Below, in pieces: positions 6,728 through 10,749 of a stretch of 10,749 nucleotides of DNA. The stretch spans positions 1 to 10,749 of the forward strand of contig SKJM01000305.1 in assembly GCA_007122045.1 (NCBI GenBank). The letters run 5' to 3'. The DNA is from Planctomycetales bacterium. GTDB taxonomy: Bacteria > Planctomycetota > Planctomycetia > Pirellulales > Thermoguttaceae. Within the stretch, counting starts at the first letter, position 1. Each line of letters opens with the position of its first letter. The position numbers and the translations under genes are program-made. The notes below the pieces were generated by a model. That model was not told where the DNA came from and did no database searches. It saw only the letters and a program-made list of their open reading frames with translations.

Positions 6728-8749
6728 ATGAAGCTCAACGCCGCGCAGCAGGAAGCTGTCGATACGCTGGCCGGCCCCCTGTTGGTGCTGGCCGGCGCCG
6801 GCACGGGGAAGACGCGGGTGGTCACGCACCGCATTGCCCGGCTCATCCAAAGTGGCATTCGCCCCAACCGCATCCTGGCCGTCACCTTCACGAACAAGGC
6901 CGCCGACGAGATGCTCCATCGGGCGTCGGCGATGCTCAAGAAGCGGAGGCGGGAGCGGCCGGAGATATCGACGTTCCACTCGCTGTGCGTGCGGATCCTG
7001 CGGCGCGGCATTTCCCATCTCGGCTATCCAGCCCAGTTTGCTATCTGCGACCGCGGCGACCAGGAGAGCATCGCCCGGGCCGCACTCCGAGAAATCAAGG
7101 CGCCCAACAGCGCGTTGCGGCCCGGCGAGTTGCTCTATCGCATCAGCCGGTGGAAGACGGTTTGCGTTTCGCCCACCCAGGCCGCCGCTACCGCCGCCAC
7201 CGACAAGGAACACCTCGCTTCGGCGGCGTTCCGGCGGTACCAGGCCGCATTGCGGGCGGCGGGCGCGGTCGACTTCGACGACCTGCTGCTGCTGACCGAC
7301 GAACTCTTCCGCCGTTTCCCCGACGTCCACCAGGACGAGGCGGACCGCTTCGACCACCTGCTGGTCGATGAGTACCAGGACACCAACGCGGTGCAGTACC
7401 GAATCGTCAAGGCCCTGGCCGGGGGGCACCGGAACCTGTGCGTGGTGGGCGACGACGACCAGTCGATCTACGGCTGGCGGGGGGCCGAGGTCCGCCATAT
7501 CCTCCGCTTCAAACGCGACTGGCCCGAGGCCAAAATCGTCCGCCTCGAAACCAATTATCGCTCGACGCGCGAAATCCTCGACTGGGCCAACCGCCTGATC
7601 GCCTTCAACCACCTGCGCCATGACAAGGCGCTCCACGCGGCCGCCCGCGGCGAGCCGCCCCGCGTGCTCCAGCTCCAGACCGAAACCGACGAGGCCGAGG
7701 CGGTCGTGGCCGACATCGCCGCACGCATCGCCACCGAAAAGCGGCGCCCCCGCGACTTCGCCATCCTGTGCCGGACCAACGAACAGCCCCGGGCATTCGA
7801 GGCCGAGTTGCGACGCGCCGAGGTGCCCTACGTGCTGCTCGGCGGCATGTCGTTCTTCGACCGCAAGGAGGTCCGCGACGTCCTGGCGTATCTGAAGCTG
7901 CTGGCCAACCCGCGCGATGAAGTTTCGCTGCTGCGCGTGGTCAATACGCCGCCGCGCGGGCTGGGGCCGGCCCTGGTGCGCCGGCTGCTCGAGGCAGCGG
8001 TGCGCGAGGGGAAGCCCCTTTGGGAACTACTGCCCGTGGCCGACCGGCACGTCGCGCTCACGCCGGCGGCCCGCACGGGCATCGGCCGCCTGCGCGAGTT
8101 GCTCGGGAGCCTCGCCCACCGCGCCCGGACCGAGCCGCCGGCGCGCCTGGCCCGCGAACTGATTGCCGAGGTGGGTTACTACGACGAGCTGGTCCGGCAA
8201 TACCCCAACCCCGAGGAGCAGCAGGCCCGCTGGGCCTCGGTCGAGGAAGTGGTCAACGCCATTGGCGCGTACGAGCGGCGGGCGAAGAAGCCCTTGCTGG
8301 CCGGGTTCCTTCGCGACGTGGCCCTCAGCGGCACCGATGAGGATCGGCAGAAGGAATCGAAGCTGAAGCGCGACGCGGTGGTGCTGATGACCCTCCACGC
8401 GGCCAAGGGGCTCGAGTTTCCGGAAGTGTACATGGTGGGCATGGAAGAGGGCCTGCTGCCGCACCACCGCGCGGCGGGTGAGGGGGGCGCGGGCATCGAG
8501 GAGGAGCGGCGGCTGTGTTACGTGGGGGTAACCCGCGCGCAGCGCCGGCTGACGCTTTCCCTGGCCTTGACCCGCCTGAAATGGGGCAAACCCCGCCCCA
8601 CCCATCCCAGCCGGTTCCTTTACGAGCTGGCCGGCCAGGCCGACAACCCCGCCTACGCCGTCGCCATGCGCGGAGGCGAACCCAAAGCCACCAAGTCGCG
8701 GCGGCCCGGCAAGACATCGCGCGGCAAACGCGGCCGAGAGACGGGATGA
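6728..8749 (+). CDS. UvrD/Rep/PcrA-type superfamily 1 DNA helicase
   Basis: A 3'-5' ATP-dependent DNA translocase, used in repair or restart of stalled forks. All superfamily 1A motifs are present in order in 673 residues: Q-motif LNAAQQEAV (3-11), Walker A GAGTGKT (23-29), Ia VTFTNKAADEM (52-62), Walker B DEYQDTN (214-220), III GDDDQSIYGWRGA (241-253), IV region ETNYRST (274-280), V TLHAAKGLEF (555-564), VI YVGVTRAQRRL (598-608). The length equals E. coli Rep (673) and is shorter than UvrD. There is no UvrD-type C-terminal Tudor region, only a basic tail (652-673) rich in Lys and Arg. Start: the ATG at 6728 begins just before the Q-motif; the in-frame ATG at 6641 would add 29 unconserved residues. 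No strong ribosome binding site. Rep versus PcrA cannot be decided by eye. Confidence 0.96.
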   Translation: MKLNAAQQEAVDTLAGPLLVLAGAGTGKTRVVTHRIARLIQSGIRPNRILAVTFTNKAADEMLHRASAMLKKRRRERPEISTFHSLCVRILRRGISHLGYPAQFAICDRGDQESIARAALREIKAPNSALRPGELLYRISRWKTVCVSPTQAAATAATDKEHLASAAFRRYQAALRAAGAVDFDDLLLLTDELFRRFPDVHQDEADRFDHLLVDEYQDTNAVQYRIVKALAGGHRNLCVVGDDDQSIYGWRGAEVRHILRFKRDWPEAKIVRLETNYRSTREILDWANRLIAFNHLRHDKALHAAARGEPPRVLQLQTETDEAEAVVADIAARIATEKRRPRDFAILCRTNEQPRAFEAELRRAEVPYVLLGGMSFFDRKEVRDVLAYLKLLANPRDEVSLLRVVNTPPRGLGPALVRRLLEAAVREGKPLWELLPVADRHVALTPAARTGIGRLRELLGSLAHRARTEPPARLARELIAEVGYYDELVRQYPNPEEQQARWASVEEVVNAIGAYERRAKKPLLAGFLRDVALSGTDEDRQKESKLKRDAVVLMTLHAAKGLEFPEVYMVGMEEGLLPHHRAAGEGGAGIEEERRLCYVGVTRAQRRLTLSLALTRLKWGKPRPTHPSRFLYELAGQADNPAYAVAMRGGEPKATKSRRPGKTSRGKRGRETG

Positions 8750-9102
8750 TTGCAACCTCGACCGATGGACTTCATGCCCCACTTCCTGCGCAGCCAATTT
8801 CGGGAAATTTTTGGCCGGGCTGGTGGCGCTCTGCGGAATCGCGTTGGTACGATGGGTGGCAGGGGGCGAAATCGGGGCTCCTGGCCTCAGGGTTTGCCCC
8901 ACCGGCGCCGTCCGGTCCCTATTCGGTGGGGGGGGGCCGGAGGCGTGCCGGATGGTTGCCGGCACCTCCTGAACGGGCTAAACTGACGGTTCCCCTGTGA
9001 CCAATCGTACGCAGTTCGCAGCCACCGGCCCAGCCGCGAAATCGCCGCCCCGTTGGGGTGGCTTCCGCTCCCGGAACCTATTCTGCGGAACTGGTGAAAC
9101 GC
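8750..9102. other. Non-coding stretch between the two helicase genes
   Basis: I see no supported gene, RNA or terminator in these 353 bases. A nine-G homopolymer lies at 8928-8936. A short palindromic AATTTCGGGAAATT lies at about 8799-8812. A 78-codon frame from a TTG at 8750 has no recognisable domain. GGTGA at 9093-9097 is a usable ribosome binding site for the next gene. The length suggests the downstream gene has its own control region, but no clear promoter is visible. Confidence 0.5.
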
Positions 9103-10749
9103 ATGCACACTTGTACCGAAATACGGCCTGGCTGCATCGTCCGCGGCCCGATGTTGGCCGAGCCGATCGAGGTCCTGGCCACGGTACCAATGGGCGAGTC
9201 GCTGAAAGTCATCGGGCGGGGCACCCAGACCGGGATGACCCACGACCCGATCCTCACGCCCCAGCAGCTCGCCGAACTGACCGTCTCGGCGGAACAGGAG
9301 CCGTTTGATGGCGATGCCCGCCTGTTTCGCCTGGGCGTCGAGGCCCAGTCGATCATGGCGGCGCAGGAGGGCTCGGCTCGCGGCCGGGCTGTCGGCTTCA
9401 CCATGGCCATGTTGCAGCGACGAATGGCCTCCTCGGTATACGCAGTGCGGCGAACCCTGGAGCGCATGCGAGATCGCCGCGAGAAGATCCTTGCCGACCC
9501 GGAGGCGTACCGCCAGGAGCAGATCCAGCGCCGGATGCCCGACGACTTCGACGAACTCACCGAGGAGGAGCAGCAGAAGATCGTCGCGCAACTCGAAGAC
9601 GAGGTCCTGTCGGTCGATCCCGCGATACTCCGCGAGGAAATCGCCCAGCTCGGAAAACTCGTCGAGCACGCCAAGGCCCTGGAAGAGCGCGACGTCGAGT
9701 CGAAGCACAATAAGCTCCGGGAGGTGCTCAACACCGAGCGTATCTTCACCGACCCCAAGATGAAGCTTATCGTCTTCACCGAGCACAAGGACACGCTCGA
9801 CTACCTGGCCGGCGACGGCGAAGACGGCCGCCCGCTGGGCAAGCTCCGCCAGTGGGGGCTCACCATCGCGCAGATTCACGGCGGCATGAAGATCGGGGAC
9901 CGCGACACGAAGGGCACCCGCATCCACGCCGAGCGGGAGTTCCGCGAAAGCGCCCAGGTGCTGGTCGCCACCGAGGCGGCCGGCGAGGGCATCAACCTGC
10001 AATTCTGCTGGCTGATGATCAACTTCGACATCCCCTGGAACCCCGTCCGACTGGAGCAGCGCGTCGGCCGCATCCACCGTTACGGTCAGGAGAAGGACTG
10101 CCTGGTGATCAACTTCGTGGCCCAGAACACCCGCGAGGGCCGCGTGCTGACGAAACTCCTCGACCGGCTGAAGGAAATCCGCAACGACCTGGGCACCGAT
10201 CAGGTGTTCGACGTGGTCGGCGAGGTCTTTCCGTCGAACCGCTTGGAAAACCTGCTCCGCCAGATGTACGCCCGGCAGACCGACGAGCACCGCATCCAGG
10301 AGCAGATTGTCAAGGACGTGAGCCCTGATCGGTTTCGGTCGATCACCGAATCGGCCCTGGAAGGCCTGGCCAAGCGGGAGCTGAACCTCTCGGCGATCGT
10401 CGGCCGGTCGGCCGAGGCCAAGGAGCGGCGGCTCGTGCCCGAAGTGATCGAACAGTTCTTCACGGAGGCCGCACCGCAGGTCGGGCTGCGCCCCAAGCCA
10501 CTCAGCAAGGGGGGCCATGTGTATCGCGTGGGTAAGGTGCCGCGGCGCATCGTCGAAATGGGCAACCGGCAGGAGAACCGCTACGGCCGGATCGGTCGCG
10601 ACTACGGCAAGATCGTCTTCGACAAGAAACTGCTCACCGACGATCCGACGCTGGAGTGGGTTACGCCGGGCCATGCCTTGTTCGAGGCGATCCGCGCCGA
10701 GGTCCTGCTCGACACCGAACCGCATCTGGGGCGGGGTGCAGTCTTCTAC
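9103..10749 (+). CDS. SNF2-type helicase (DISARM/DrmD-like class) lacking the ATP-binding lobe; open at right edge
   Basis: Hand translation from ATG 9103 (GGTGA five bases upstream) gives 549 codons without a stop, running off the window. Residues 1-82 match the N-terminal domain of large SNF2-like helicases in DISARM-type islands (IRPGCIVRGP at 7-16, DPILTPQQLAEL at 48-59, PFDGDARLFRLGVEA at 67-81). From residue 83 the sequence matches the middle of the same family (SARGRAVGFTMAMLQRRMAS at 91-110), an acidic coiled-coil region (about 127-205), then the helicase C lobe: IV KLIVFTEHKDTLDYL (221-235), V VLVATEAAGEGINLQ (286-300), VI RLEQRVGRIHRYGQ (316-329). The lobe expected between residues 82 and 83, with Walker A (GAGKT), DEAH and motif III, is absent, by recall some 350-400 residues. 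The frame is kept. Without it, ATP hydrolysis is not expected. Family call firm; DISARM membership is inference. Confidence 0.85.
   Translation, partial: MHTCTEIRPGCIVRGPMLAEPIEVLATVPMGESLKVIGRGTQTGMTHDPILTPQQLAELTVSAEQEPFDGDARLFRLGVEAQSIMAAQEGSARGRAVGFTMAMLQRRMASSVYAVRRTLERMRDRREKILADPEAYRQEQIQRRMPDDFDELTEEEQQKIVAQLEDEVLSVDPAILREEIAQLGKLVEHAKALEERDVESKHNKLREVLNTERIFTDPKMKLIVFTEHKDTLDYLAGDGEDGRPLGKLRQWGLTIAQIHGGMKIGDRDTKGTRIHAEREFRESAQVLVATEAAGEGINLQFCWLMINFDIPWNPVRLEQRVGRIHRYGQEKDCLVINFVAQNTREGRVLTKLLDRLKEIRNDLGTDQVFDVVGEVFPSNRLENLLRQMYARQTDEHRIQEQIVKDVSPDRFRSITESALEGLAKRELNLSAIVGRSAEAKERRLVPEVIEQFFTEAAPQVGLRPKPLSKGGHVYRVGKVPRRIVEMGNRQENRYGRIGRDYGKIVFDKKLLTDDPTLEWVTPGHALFEAIRAEVLLDTEPHLGRGAVFY

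Noticed and set aside
8750..8986. 78-codon plus-strand frame starting with TTG right after the helicase stop
   Set aside because: No ribosome binding site suited to it, Arg/Gly-rich noise, and no recognisable domain.
8887..10725. 612-codon open frame on the minus strand
   Set aside because: It is antisense to the SNF2-type helicase, whose plus-strand frame carries clear motifs. The minus frame has no recognisable domain and is a product of GC-rich codon bias.

Overview
The window is GC-rich, compact bacterial chromosome. Its residue-level features (S10, an FG-GAP/VCBS propeller built on DxNGNGxxD loops, a single-pass TPR protein with N-terminus MKSERRHELEKNEL) recall Planctomycetota. That assignment is from memory of family sequences, not from a search.

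Left part (1-2530, minus strand): the promoter-proximal end of the S10 ribosomal protein operon, read right to left: rpsJ (S10), rplC (L3), rplD (L4), rplW (L23) and the first seven codons of rplB (L2), which runs off the left edge. A sigma70-type promoter (TTGACG, 17 bp, TAAACT) with an A/T tract at the UP-element position lies just upstream of rpsJ. The operon therefore starts at rpsJ here, with no tuf or fusA directly upstream. L4 carries a 59-residue acidic low-complexity tail. rpsJ probably starts at a GTG.

Middle (2643-6312, minus strand): a polytopic membrane protein of unknown role; a 223-bp spacer with a 12-bp perfect palindrome; a secreted seven-repeat FG-GAP/VCBS beta-propeller protein with its own promoter; and a membrane-anchored TPR protein with a near-consensus promoter (TTGACC, 17 bp, TATACT).

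Right part (6313-10749, plus strand): a divergent spacer with a cluster of TGTCC/GGACA half-sites; a complete 673-residue UvrD/Rep-type superfamily 1 helicase; a 353-bp non-coding stretch; and a gene open at the right edge. I translated that last gene by hand as 549 codons without a stop. It is a SNF2-type (superfamily 2) helicase of the class found in DISARM-like anti-phage islands. Its N-terminal domain and its helicase C-terminal lobe are both recognisable, but the whole ATP-binding lobe expected between them (Walker A, DEAH box) is missing, and the reading frame is intact across the joint. This is the most interesting item in the window: a motor-less derivative, a deletion allele, or an assembly error. 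It may mark the edge of a defence island beside housekeeping genes.
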